Of a stretch of 64,000 bases of DNA, positions 43,121-52,388 are shown one piece after another. The stretch is from Leucosporidium creatinivorum. Lineage: Eukaryota; Basidiomycota; Microbotryomycetes; Leucosporidiales; Leucosporidiaceae. Under the pieces are notes generated by a model. That model had not been told where the DNA came from. It searched no databases and saw only the letters and a program-made list of their open reading frames with translations. The translations under genes were made by a program, and so were the position numbers. The stretch's first letter is position 1. Each line of letters starts with the position of its first letter. The stretch lies in contig BCKL01000015.1 in the NCBI GenBank assembly GCA_001600635.1, forward strand, positions 638,073 to 702,072. Direction: 5' to 3'.

Positions 43121-45541
43121 TCACTGCCCCCCATTCCTCGACTTCTGATCCGCACTCGCAATAGCCCTCAGCAGATCCCTCGGTTCAGGACCAGGCGGCC
43201 ATGGCGCGCTATTCGGTCCCCCTGGCAGCGCTGCCCCTGCGCCTGCACCGGCAGCCGCTCCTACAGCGCCGGCGATGCCTCCTCGTAGCGGTCCCGCGGG
43301 TGTTGGTCCAGCGAGGGAGGTAGAGGAGGAAGTAGTGAGCCCGCGAGATGCCTGGGCGGTGAGAGCTTGGTGCGCTTGGAGCGTGCGGGTCGAGACGTAG
43401 GTGGTGGAGAGGGTGGAGAATTGGTCCAGCCGGTGCGTGAGGCGACGGAAGTTGGCGGTCTGTTGTGTCGGAGGGAGGGAGGGCGGATATCAGCTGTAAG
43501 CTCGGTTGAGGGAGAGAAGAGAAGCAAGGGAACTCACCTCCAGTCTCACTTCCTTCAGCCTGATCTCCAACTCGTCGACCCCCTCCTTGTCCTTCCCCTT
43601 TCCCTTGCCCTTCTTCTTCTTCCCTCCCTCCGCCGCACCAGCAAGCAATGACCGTCCCAACGCGAGCGCCTCCTCCAACGACGTCGGCACGGCCAACGAC
43701 AGGTCGAAGGAGATGGTCGAGGGATCGAAGGGATTTGGAGGCAGCGCCGAGGAGGGGGAATCCCGGGCGTCGGATCGACGTTCTTCGAAGGCGGCGTAGG
43801 AGGGTTTGACGCTGTCGCGGAGGGATTGCTCTTGGGCGATGCTGTGATAACAATGAGCTGAGGTCAGCGAGGAGCACTGGGAGGTGTAGCAGAGAGCGAA
43901 TGACGAACGCGGCATAGTTGGCCTCGAGCTCAATCATCTTGGCGGCGTTGCTCTCGTTCTGAGGATGCGGTGGTAGAGCTCCAGTCGCCTCCTCGAAGAC
44001 GGCCTGTAGAGAGAAAGTTCGAGGTTAGCTCGTCGCTTGGCGCTCATTCGACTCCTCCTCTCGCGCTTCCAACTCACCTTGTACGGCACCGACACATCCA
44101 GCCTTGACTCGCAGATGTCAGTGATGAACGAGTCGACAATCTCCTTTGCGAACGCCGTCGTTGGGTCCGAACTCGAGCTGGAGGGGAAGACCTTGTCGCG
44201 CTGGCGTTGGGCGGTCCAGGAGAAGATGCTCCGTAGACGACGAGCGAGGGGTTCGGACCCGTCTGTTGAGCGGTAGAGCTTGTCGTCGGGGACTTGAGGG
44301 TGCGGTACAGCTGCGAGCCGAGTCGAGTGGGTCAGCTCCGAGCCCATCTCCCTCGAGCCGAGCAGCGCGACTCACCCTCAAACCCTCCACCAATACTACT
44401 CCCCCTCCTCCCACTCCCCTTGACACTACTTCTCCGTACCGACCTCCCACCTGTCGCCGGTGTCCCCAGCTCGCCCGCCCGAAAAGCAATGTTGCGATTC
44501 TGCACCGGTGTCTCCGCTACATGGATCGGTGCGGACGCGCTCCGACCACGGCGAGGAGGGGAGAGTTGAGACGTTGAGGCTACTGGGTCGTCCTCGTCCT
44601 CGTCGTTGGCCTGTAGAGCGAGAGACGCGTCGAGAGGTCAGCTCGGTTCGGCTCTGAAGTCGAAGCAGCGGCTCTAGAGTCGAGTGAGCACGCACGTTAG
44701 TTCGACTAGCACCTCTTGATGCTTTCCCCGCCCGCTTGGCCTCTGGCGGGACATAAGGAGTAGGAGGATTCGTCGCAAAGGCGAACGGCACCGAATCGTC
44801 TCCCTCTGCTCGCGTCTCGGCGTACTCGAGTCGAGGCTTGCCGGCGCGGGGTCCACGTTGAGGAACAGCTCGAGGCTATCAATATGCGAGAAGACGAGTC
44901 AGCGAACGCGTACTGGAGAGGTAGGAGAGGCCAAAAAAACAAACCTTGAAGCCGGCGCGAGTCGACGCGGTGGGCGGGCGGGATTGGGAGGTAGAAGGCA
45001 GAGGAGGGGAGGGCGAGGGTACTCGTGGTGTAGAATCCACTTTTTGTCGCTTGGACCGTCCTGCCGCTTTGGTCGACGCGCTGGGAAGGGCCGAATCGTC
45101 GCCGTGCCCCTCCTCGGCTCCCTGATCGTCCTGCTCGTCTTGCTCGCGGTCTTGACGGGAGCGGGAGCGGGGGAGTTGGTTCTTGGCTTTCGGGGGAGCG
45201 GTGGTAGGAGGGGGAGAGGGTGGAGGTGGCTGCTTGGATGCACGTGATGAGTGTTTGGCTGCTGCTGCTGCTGCTGCTGCTGTTGGCGGGACTGGGGCGG
45301 CGGACGGGTCTGTAGCTGATTCGTTGGAATGGCGGGTGCTGCGTCGACGGGAGTTGGCTGTAGTGTTGGCTGCTAGAGTGGCTGCTGCTGCTGTAGGAGG
45401 TTGGGCTGAGCGGGAGGAGCGGGCAGCTACTGGCGCCGGCTGTGGTTGATCGTCGTCGTCCGAGTCGATGGTAGAGTAGAGTTGTGGGTCTGGTACGATA
45501 GATTTACGCGCGTTCAAGCGACTAGCCCGAGGAGGGGGCAT
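43121..45541 (-). CDS. DSN1: Kinetochore protein DSN1 (Mis13), Mis12/MIND complex
   Basis: Subunit of the Mis12/MIND complex that links centromeric chromatin to the Ndc80 complex. The start ATG 45541 (MPPPRASRLNARKSIVPDPQ) is followed by a long low-complexity N-terminal half: Ala runs from GCT/GCA repeats (45258-45282), Pro and Ser tracts, and basic patches. The diagnostic segment is RRSSVKGSGRRGSSIGGGFE, which reads on to AVPHPQVPDDKLYRSTDGS and LARRLRSIFSWTAQRQRDKV; this is the conserved Dsn1 phosphoregulated motif (Aurora B sites in the family) and first helix. Coiled-coil parts follow (MIELEANYAAFIAQEQSLRD; DELEIRLKEVRLE; RLTHRLDQFSTLSTTYVSTR). The tail is Gly/Ala/Pro-rich and ends SADQKSRNGGQ at 43121. 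Confidence 0.88.
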
Positions 45542-45873
45542 CGAATGAGGTACAGCTTCTGTAGAGCGAGAGAGGCGAGGCGAGAGAGAGGCGGAGAGGG
45601 CGTGCCAGAGGGGGTTGACGAGGCGGGCGAGAGAAGGGTACAGCCGAGTAAGGGAGGCGCCTGAGGGATACCTATCGAGGTACAGCCCTGTACGAGTCGA
45701 CGACAGAAAGACGAGGAGAAGCGGACAGAGGAGAAGGAGTGAATGCGCTCCCCTTTCATTCAACCCTTGAATTGCTGATTAGAAACCCGAATTGCTGAAT
45801 ACAAATCGATTACTGACTTGACCTCTTGCCCTCTTGCCACTCGCATCTCGCTTAAATCTCGACTACAGCAAAC
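45542..45873. other. Divergent intergenic region, DSN1 / RTF2
   Basis: 332 bp between divergent starts. Contains two AATTGCTGA(A/T)TA repeats near 45770-45800 and GA-rich stretches. A short upstream open frame on the minus strand has no support. A CTACAG lies just before the RTF2 ATG. Confidence 0.4.
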
Positions 45874-46981
45874 ATGGGAGGAGATGGAGGCTCAATTCCC
45901 ACTCGTAGTGATCTCATCAAGACCAAGCGGACTCGCAACCCTGTACAAGAACAGAAGCAGAATGCTCGTCAACTCTGGTCCTTCTGCGCTTTGTCCAAGG
46001 TAGGCCGTACAGTCCTAGAGTGCTACAAGACGACGCTAATCCTACTATCCTACAGCTCCCCTTACAAGCTCCCATCGTCTCCTGCCCGCTAGGCAAGCTG
46101 TACAACAAAGAAGCCATCATCTCGCACCTCCTGCACCCTCCCTCCGACTCGGCCTCCTCCCCCTTTGGCAACGACGGCATCCTCGTCGCCTCGCACATCC
46201 GCTCCCTCCGAGATGTCACCACCCTCCGTCTCACGCCCAACCCTTCCCTCGCAACCGCCACCGCAGCCCAAGAGCTCGACGCGAGCAACAACCTCGGCAC
46301 TCAAGAGGAACATCGCGCGGCCTTGTTCGTTTGCCCTATCAGTCTGAGGGAGATGAATGGGACGATCAGGTTCGTCTATCGCAAGCCGTGTGGGTGTGTC
46401 ATGTCCGAGTCGAGTATGAGGAAGATGAGGAAGCTCGGGGCGGAGGGGTCCGATGAGGTCGATACGCATGTGTGTCCGGTCGATGGGGAGAGGGATGACA
46501 AGGACGAGGAGTGGGTCACGTTGAACCCTAGTGGGGAGGAGGCCGAGGATATGAAGGACTTGTGGGAGGCGAGGAAGGTCCGGGAGAAGGAGGAGAAGAA
46601 GGCGGCGAAGGAGCGGAAACGCAAGGAGGGCCCTTCCGCCAAGACCAAGGAGGACACCAAGCCTACAACATCCGAATCCGAACCTTCCACCAAGAAGCTT
46701 AAGAAGACGCTCACCTCGGCCCCCGCCCCCGCCGTCAAAGCCGGATCGTCGGTCCCCCTCCTCTCGGCGACCCTGGCGGCCAAGATTGCAGAGCAGAAGA
46801 AGGCGCATAGTCCTGCGGTCGCTTCCCTCTACGCCAAGAAGGGTGGGGATGCCAATCATGTGAGTCACGGCGTCTGTGGAGATCTCGGCGCTGCAGCTGA
46901 CTCTCTCCCCCTTTTGCCGAGCAGGACGCCGACGGTCGTTCCAACTGGATGACCAGGGGAGCCTTTACTCATTATGCCTGA
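45874..46981 (+). CDS. RTF2: Replication termination factor 2 (RTF2)
   Basis: Nuclear factor that stabilises stalled replication forks. Start ATG 45874: MGGDGGSIPTRSDLIKTKRT is the diagnostic MGxDGGTIxxR N-terminus. Exon 1 ends LWSFCALSK; after an intron (46000-46055) the next exon starts LPLQAPIVSCPLGKLYNKEA. The incomplete RING (C2HC2-type) domain is visible as FVCPISLREMNGTIRFVYRK, PCGCVMSESSMRKM and HVCPVDGERDDKDEEWVTLN. A long Lys/Glu-rich linker follows, then LLSATLAAKIAEQKKAHSPA and VASLYAKKGGDAN. The last exon, after an intron ending GAGCAG, reads DADGRSNWMTRGAFTHYA, the conserved C-terminus. Three exons, intact. Confidence 0.94.
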
Positions 46982-47112
46982 TTTTGTGGTAGAGGAGGAG
47001 CATGTCGCAGTGCAGTTTTGTTGTATCTCATCTCTCGCCTCTCGAGTTGAACCGCGAAGTGGAGCCTCCCTCGTCTCTTGCTCTCCGTCCTCCTCCTGCT
47101 TGATTTCGTCTC

Positions 47113-48340
47113 ATGTTCTCTCGACTCGCACCTCGACTGTTACGGACATGTACCGCTCCTGCTCTCCCACCATCATTACGGACACGGCTCTTATCGACTA
47201 CATCCCCCCGCGCGAGCCTCATCCCCATGGTCGTTTCTCGCGAGGTGGGCTTCTCTGCTCTTCCCCAGGCTCGAGGGAGCAGGCTTACGAGCGTTGAACG
47301 TACAGGATAGCGGTGAACGAGCGTACGATGGTACGTTTCCTCCTCCTACACCTCCCCAGCGTCTTATGCGCCGCTGACGCGCCCCTTCCTCCGCTGAGCA
47401 GTCTTCTCCCGCCTCCTCAAAGAGCGGATCGTGTTCCTCAATGGTCCAGTATGCTGCTCTTGCTCCTTCCTTCACTCTCGCCGCTCTACAGCTGACCCCG
47501 AGCGCTCCCCCACACACGCAACAGATAGACGACGCCCTCTCCTCAGTCGTCGTCGCTCAACTGCTCTACCTCGAAGCCGAGTCGCCTTCACCTATTTCCC
47601 TCTAGTGCGCATCTCGCCTTGCCCCTCCCCTCTCCTCCCCTCCGAGCGAGCTGACCAGGAGTCGACCAACTTAAGCGGAGCAGCATCAATTCCCCCGGCG
47701 GAGCAGTCACCGCGGGGCTAGCCATCTACGACACGATGCAGTTCATCCAGTGCGAGGTGCATACGATTGTAGTGGGCCAGGCTAGCTCGATGGCCAGTCT
47801 GATTCTTGCTGGAGGTACGCGTCCTCCCTCCCTCCCTCCCTCCCTCCCTCTGTTTCTCTCGGCTCGGAGCTCGGCGCTGACCCGCAGGAGGGGAGCAGGC
47901 GAGCCAGGATACAGGAGCTCGTTGAGCCATTCGAGTATCATGATCCACCGTTCGTCCTTTCCTTTCCTTTCCCCCTCCCCTCCTCTCCTCTTCTTCCCAA
48001 GCAACAGCTGACCGCGAGTGGGGGCCAGCACAGAACCGTCAGGAGGAGCAGGCGGCCAGGCGAGCGACATCGACATTGTGGCGAGGGAGATTTTGAGGAT
48101 CAGGGAGAAGATGTTTGATCTTTGTGCGTGTGGTTGTCTGTTTCTCTCTCTCTCTCCCTTCTCCCCATCGGTCCTTCTCCTTCTCCTTCAACCGACCGAC
48201 CGACCGACCGACCGACCGACCGACCGACCGAGCCGAGCTGATGAGCCATGCTGTGGGATTGGGACAGACGCCGATAACTGCCGCCTCCCCGGCGAGGAGC
48301 GAGAGGCCACTCGCAGCCGATTCGGTANNCTNTTNCCNNN

Positions 48341-48385
<45 letters not shown>

Positions 48386-48587
48386 TNCNCCCNTCNCTCC
48401 CNCNNTCCTTCTCTCCCTCGCTCCTCCTCGCTCGCTGACGCTCGCAGCAGCCCGCATGCTAGACAGGGACCACTACCTCATCCCCTCGGCCGCTAAAGCG
48501 CAGGCCATCATCGACCGAATCTTGGTCAAGCGACGGCGGCCTTCTTCGTCGTCGGGGGAGGAGCAGAGGGCGGGTAGTGCAGTGTGA
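47113..48587 (+). CDS. CLPP: Mitochondrial ATP-dependent Clp protease proteolytic subunit ClpP
   Basis: Serine peptidase of the mitochondrial matrix, partner of Clp[21 protein letters not shown] is a mitochondrial presequence. The mature part has [20 protein letters not shown], then [39 protein letters not shown] and the active-site Ser in [16 protein letters not shown]. The active-site His is in [14 protein letters not shown], formed by splicing across a GTTCGT donor. The exon 48279-48324 encodes [19 protein letters not shown]. The last exon starts [20 protein letters not shown], holding the third catalytic residue (Asp). The intron at 48325-48447 carries an unresolved poly-C/N stretch, outside the coding sequence, so the protein can be read fully. 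Convergent with the Galpha gene. Confidence 0.92.
47820..47851 (+). repeat. (CCCT)n microsatellite in a ClpP intron
   Basis: About seven CCCT units directly after a splice donor in the ClpP gene. Confidence 0.8.
48191..48231 (+). repeat. (CCGA)n microsatellite in a ClpP intron
   Basis: About ten CCGA units, ending just before the GCCGAGCTGATGAGC that precedes the next ClpP exon. Confidence 0.85.
48328..48414 (+). other. Poly-C run with ambiguous bases (sequencing problem)
   Basis: A C run of about 45 bases is flanked on both sides by scattered N calls, all within a ClpP intron. This is most likely a collapsed or unread C-rich low-complexity tract; true length and sequence are unknown. Confidence 0.85.
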
Positions 48588-48734
48588 TTTTTGAATGACA
48601 GATGGAGATAAAGAAAACCAACGCAGCGAGCGAGCGATTGGGCGCGAGGCGAGACGAGGGAGGGGTGAGGGAGCGTGTATAACAGTACTTGTGGAAGTGG
48701 TGGGGAATCAAAGACGAAGGGTATATGCCGTGAT

Positions 48735-48736
<2 letters not shown>

Positions 48737-48795
<59 letters not shown>
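48737..48795 (+). repeat. (AG)n microsatellite between convergent ClpP and Galpha genes
   Basis: Nearly perfect AG dinucleotide run of about 28 units. It lies six bases from the Galpha stop codon, so it is in that gene's 3'UTR. Confidence 0.9.
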
Positions 48796-48798
<3 letters not shown>

Positions 48799-48800
48799 GA

Positions 48801-51556
48801 CTAGAGGATGATCTCGTTCAAATTCCTGTTCGTTCGGTTCGGTCGACTCGTCAGTTCAGCTCTCGCTCGGGAAACGAGAAAGGAGGGTAGAGGCGCAAGA
48901 CCCACCGAGTCAGAACAATGTCGTACACTGAAGCCATGACCACCCGAATAAGGTTCGTGTCTATCGCGGTGGTGTAATTGGCGTCTGCGCGGTTTTCATC
49001 GCTCATCAGCTCGTGCTCGTGCTCAGCTCGGCGGCGAGGGGGAAAAGAGAGGAAAACGAGAGAGGCAGAGGCAGAGGCAGAGGGACGTACAAATCTCTTT
49101 ACTCTGCGACCTGTTGAGCCGGGTGAAGCGCGCCTTGAAGTACTCGCGCGCGGCGTTGTAGTCCGTGTCGTCGCCTGAAGTTGCCAAGAGCTTGGGGTCA
49201 GCGACACGCCGAGCGGGGGGAAGCGAGGGGGGAGGAAGGAGGGGGAAACGAGAAGGAGGAAGGGCGAAAGAACGGGCGAAGGGAGAAGGCAGGAGAGAGG
49301 AGAGCGAGAGCGAGAGGGAGAACGAGAGAAGGATGGGGCTGGGGCTGGGGGAGAACGAGCAAGAACGAACCAGTATAATCGGGAAAGTAGGCTTTTATTG
49401 ACGAGACGAGGATGCGTGATTTGAAGATGTCGACCTGTGTGGGCCATACCCTGCTGCGTTAGCCGAAAACTCGGGAGAAGGAGAGGAAGAGGGAGCGGGC
49501 GGGGGAAAGAGGAGACGGAGAAGGCTCGGGAGGGGTGGGAGAGTGAGGGGAGAGCGGAGAGGGAGCGAGGGAGCGAGAAGGAGGGGGAGCAAGTAGAGAG
49601 AGAATCGGGCGAGGGCTCGGCGGGACGAGAGCTCGGGCTCGGGCTCCTGCTCGGTCGGGAGGAGACTGCTCGGTCGAAGTGAGAGAGAGAGAGTCGGAAG
49701 AGCGACCCACCTTATTCAGAAACAGGATAATCGACGTCCGGACGAACCACTGCGAGTTGCAGATCGAGTCGAAGAGCATGAGGGCTTCTTGCATTTGGTT
49801 CTGCGGGGCGGGGCGAGGCGAGGTGAGTTCGGGGGGGTCAGCGGGGAGGAGGAGGGGAGAGAGGGAGAGGGAGGGAGGAGAGCGAGAGGGAGAGGGAGAT
49901 GAGGACGAACAGAATCTTTATCCTCTAGCAGGGGTTGCTATATCGCGCGCAGAGTGGGGTCAGCGAGGCTCGGGGAGGGCATGAAAGGGGCAAGGGGGAG
50001 AGAGCCACGTACATCATACCCCGACACAGCTGCGAGGAAGAGGATTGCAGTGACGTTCTCAAAGCAGTGGATCCTGCGCCGCGCCCGTCTCGGGGGTCAG
50101 CTATGCGCCGACCGAGAGAGGGAGAGGAGGGGGAGGGGTGCTGGAAGCGCCGAATCGGTACTCGACTCACCATTTCTTCCTCTCGCTCCTCTGTCCTCCT
50201 ACGTCGAATAGCCTGTAGGTCTCACATCTAATCAGCTGCGATCCCACCCAGAGAGAGAGAGAGAGAGACAGGATGAGGGAGCAAAAAAGAGAGCTCAAAA
50301 GCCAACTCACCGGTACTGCAGCTCCGAAGTACTAAACGTCGTCTCGCTAATCCCCGTTGTCCGTTGTCGACAGCGTAGGACGTCTTGGTCTGTTGGGAGG
50401 AAGCCTGTGGGGGAGAAGAGACGGTCGAGCGAGGCGTAGAAGCTGTGTGGTGTGGCAGGGCAGGGCATCGAGGCGGGTCAGCGGAGTGGCGCGGGGCGAG
50501 GGGAGGGGAGGCAGCTCGAGTCGGCGGGCGACTCGGAGGCGATGGAGGAGAGACGGACTAGGACATGCTGCAGGGTTTCGAGCGAGGGTTAGCGGGCGCG
50601 CGGGAGAGCGAGAGAGAGAGAGAGAGAGAGCGAGAGGGGAGAGGGGAGAGGGACAACATACTTCTCGGGTACAGAAGCTTCGGTTGCTGTAGCTAGACAT
50701 TCTTGCACCCCGCTGTCGGCCCACAGGCGCTTCATCGGCTCAAAGTACTCTGGGGGGAAGGGTTCTCGGTCTTGGAGGTCGCGTGGGTGGGTGAAGAGGT
50801 GGTGGTATTGCTGTTTATCCGGTTTACCCCCTTCATCAGTATTAAGAGATGGGGAGGAAGAGAGAGAGAGAGAGACGGACCGAGTTGGAGGGATGCTCGA
50901 AGGCGATCCCTTTGGAGGAGAGGAGCGAGAGCAGTTGGGACATGGCTTCAAAGATGTTGACGAAGATTTGTTGACGGTAGGATTCCAACTCGGATTGGTT
51001 GAAGCCTTTGAGGTGGATGACCTGTTGTAGCGGGTTTCGGGTCAGGTCAGGTCAGTCGCGATGGGCCGAGGTCGAGCTCGGCGCCGGGCCAAGCGGGTCG
51101 GGGTTGAAAGAGCGCGCGCGCGCACCTTCATTTGTTTCTGTAGGTCGTTCCTCCGGTCAGCGTTGGGATGATAGAAAGGTAGAGAGAGTGCAACCGTACG
51201 AGGATGGTCGACTTTCCGCTGGAACCTGGGCCTGTAGAGACGGGAGAGGGCGAGGAGAGAGAACAATGAGCGGGCGGGCGAAAAGACTCGGAAGGTGGAG
51301 CTTGGAGGGAGGGCGGGAGCGTACCGAGTAGGAGCATCTGTAGGGTTACAGAGTGGGGTGGGTCAGCTATAGTCTGTAGGTCTGTAGATTAGACGAGACT
51401 GACCTTGACCTGGCGAGAGAGCCTCTTCTCCTCATCTCTAAGCATCTTGTCTATGCTCCTCGACTGGCGCATCTCTTCCTCACTGGCTACAGGGGCGGCT
51501 CCTCTTCCTCCTCCTCCTCCTGTGGCAGCACTCTCTGATGATCCACATGCTCCCAT
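48801..51556 (-). CDS. Heterotrimeric G-protein alpha subunit
   Basis: Membrane-anchored GTPase that relays signals from GPCRs (pheromone or nutrient sensing in fungi). The N-terminus MGACGSSES has Gly2 for myristoylation and Cys4 for palmitoylation. The P-loop reads [14 protein letters not shown] (residues about 53-66), where the family normally has GAGESGKST; Ala is Pro and the Glu is Ser. Three consecutive tiny exons encode it: 51337-51325 (13 nt), 51231-51200 (32 nt) and 51137-51126 (12 nt, KQMK). Then [20 protein letters not shown], the switch I region [16 protein letters not shown] with its Arg, switch [17 protein letters not shown] with catalytic Gln, [12 protein letters not shown] (NKxD), and [17 protein letters not shown]. 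An intron donor at CGGTGGGT must be spliced to give the canonical end TRNLNEIIL at 48801. Confidence 0.93.
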
Positions 51557-52388
51557 CTTGCTGTTATCCTCCTACTGTGCTGCAGCTTGGCCGGTTGACG
51601 CTGAGCAGAAGAGCGAGTTTGAAAGGCGGGGTGGGGGATAGTCGTGAGAACAAAGGAAGCTGAGCTGGAGCAGAAGGGGGGGTTGTCGAGTCCTGTAGGA
51701 AGGTAGAGAGGGGCGGTAGAGCGGTAAGAGCCGAGTAGATGGTACGAGTTTGACCAGCAGACAAGAGACGAGCAAAGCGGAGGACGAGGGCAGAGGGAGA
51801 GACAGCCAACCGAGCAGACAAAGCCCGAGTCTCACCTCTTGTGAAAGAGGGATGATCGACTACACTTCTCCTCCTCCTTATATGAACAGTCTAGTCCATT
51901 CTCAGCTTAGCACAGTTGATCCCTTCCCTCTGCACCGCATGTTATATGTTCGGCCTGCTGCCTCTCTCTCAGAAGGCCGAAGGGCTAACCTGAGCCGAGC
52001 GCTGAGCGCGAGCAGGCTGGCTCTCGTTCGACCGCTTGGCTTGCCGTGAAGGAGCACCGAGCGTAGGATTAACTGGTTGGGTGATTAGGTGTAATACGCT
52101 GCTCACTCGAATGAATACAAGTGCTGTTAAGAGGAGCGAGCGCAAGGCGAAGGCGAAGGGCCACGCTCAGCTCGGAGGCGAAGCGAAGGAGGGAGGGACC
52201 AGAGTGAGGAGGGCCCGAGTTGTAAATGACTCATTAGCTTGTAACAGAGCAGAGCAAACGCTGTTACCAAGCTGTAGGTGATTAGCTCCACCCCTTCCCC
52301 TGTATAGACCCAAGTCAGAGACGCGCCCAAGTCCCGCTCGTTGCCCTCTCCCTCTGCCCACTCTAGTCGACTCGACTCGTCTCAACCC
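51557..52388. other. Intergenic region, Galpha / SF3A1 divergent spacer
   Basis: About 830 bp. I find no convincing gene, tRNA or clear repeat. CTGTAG-rich stretches near 51690-51840 and a T/A-richer segment at 52080-52280 presumably hold the two promoters. Confidence 0.5.

Noticed and set aside
48341-48385. Poly-C tract as a functional element
   Set aside because: The surrounding N calls indicate a sequencing artefact or unresolved low complexity; no functional claim is justified.
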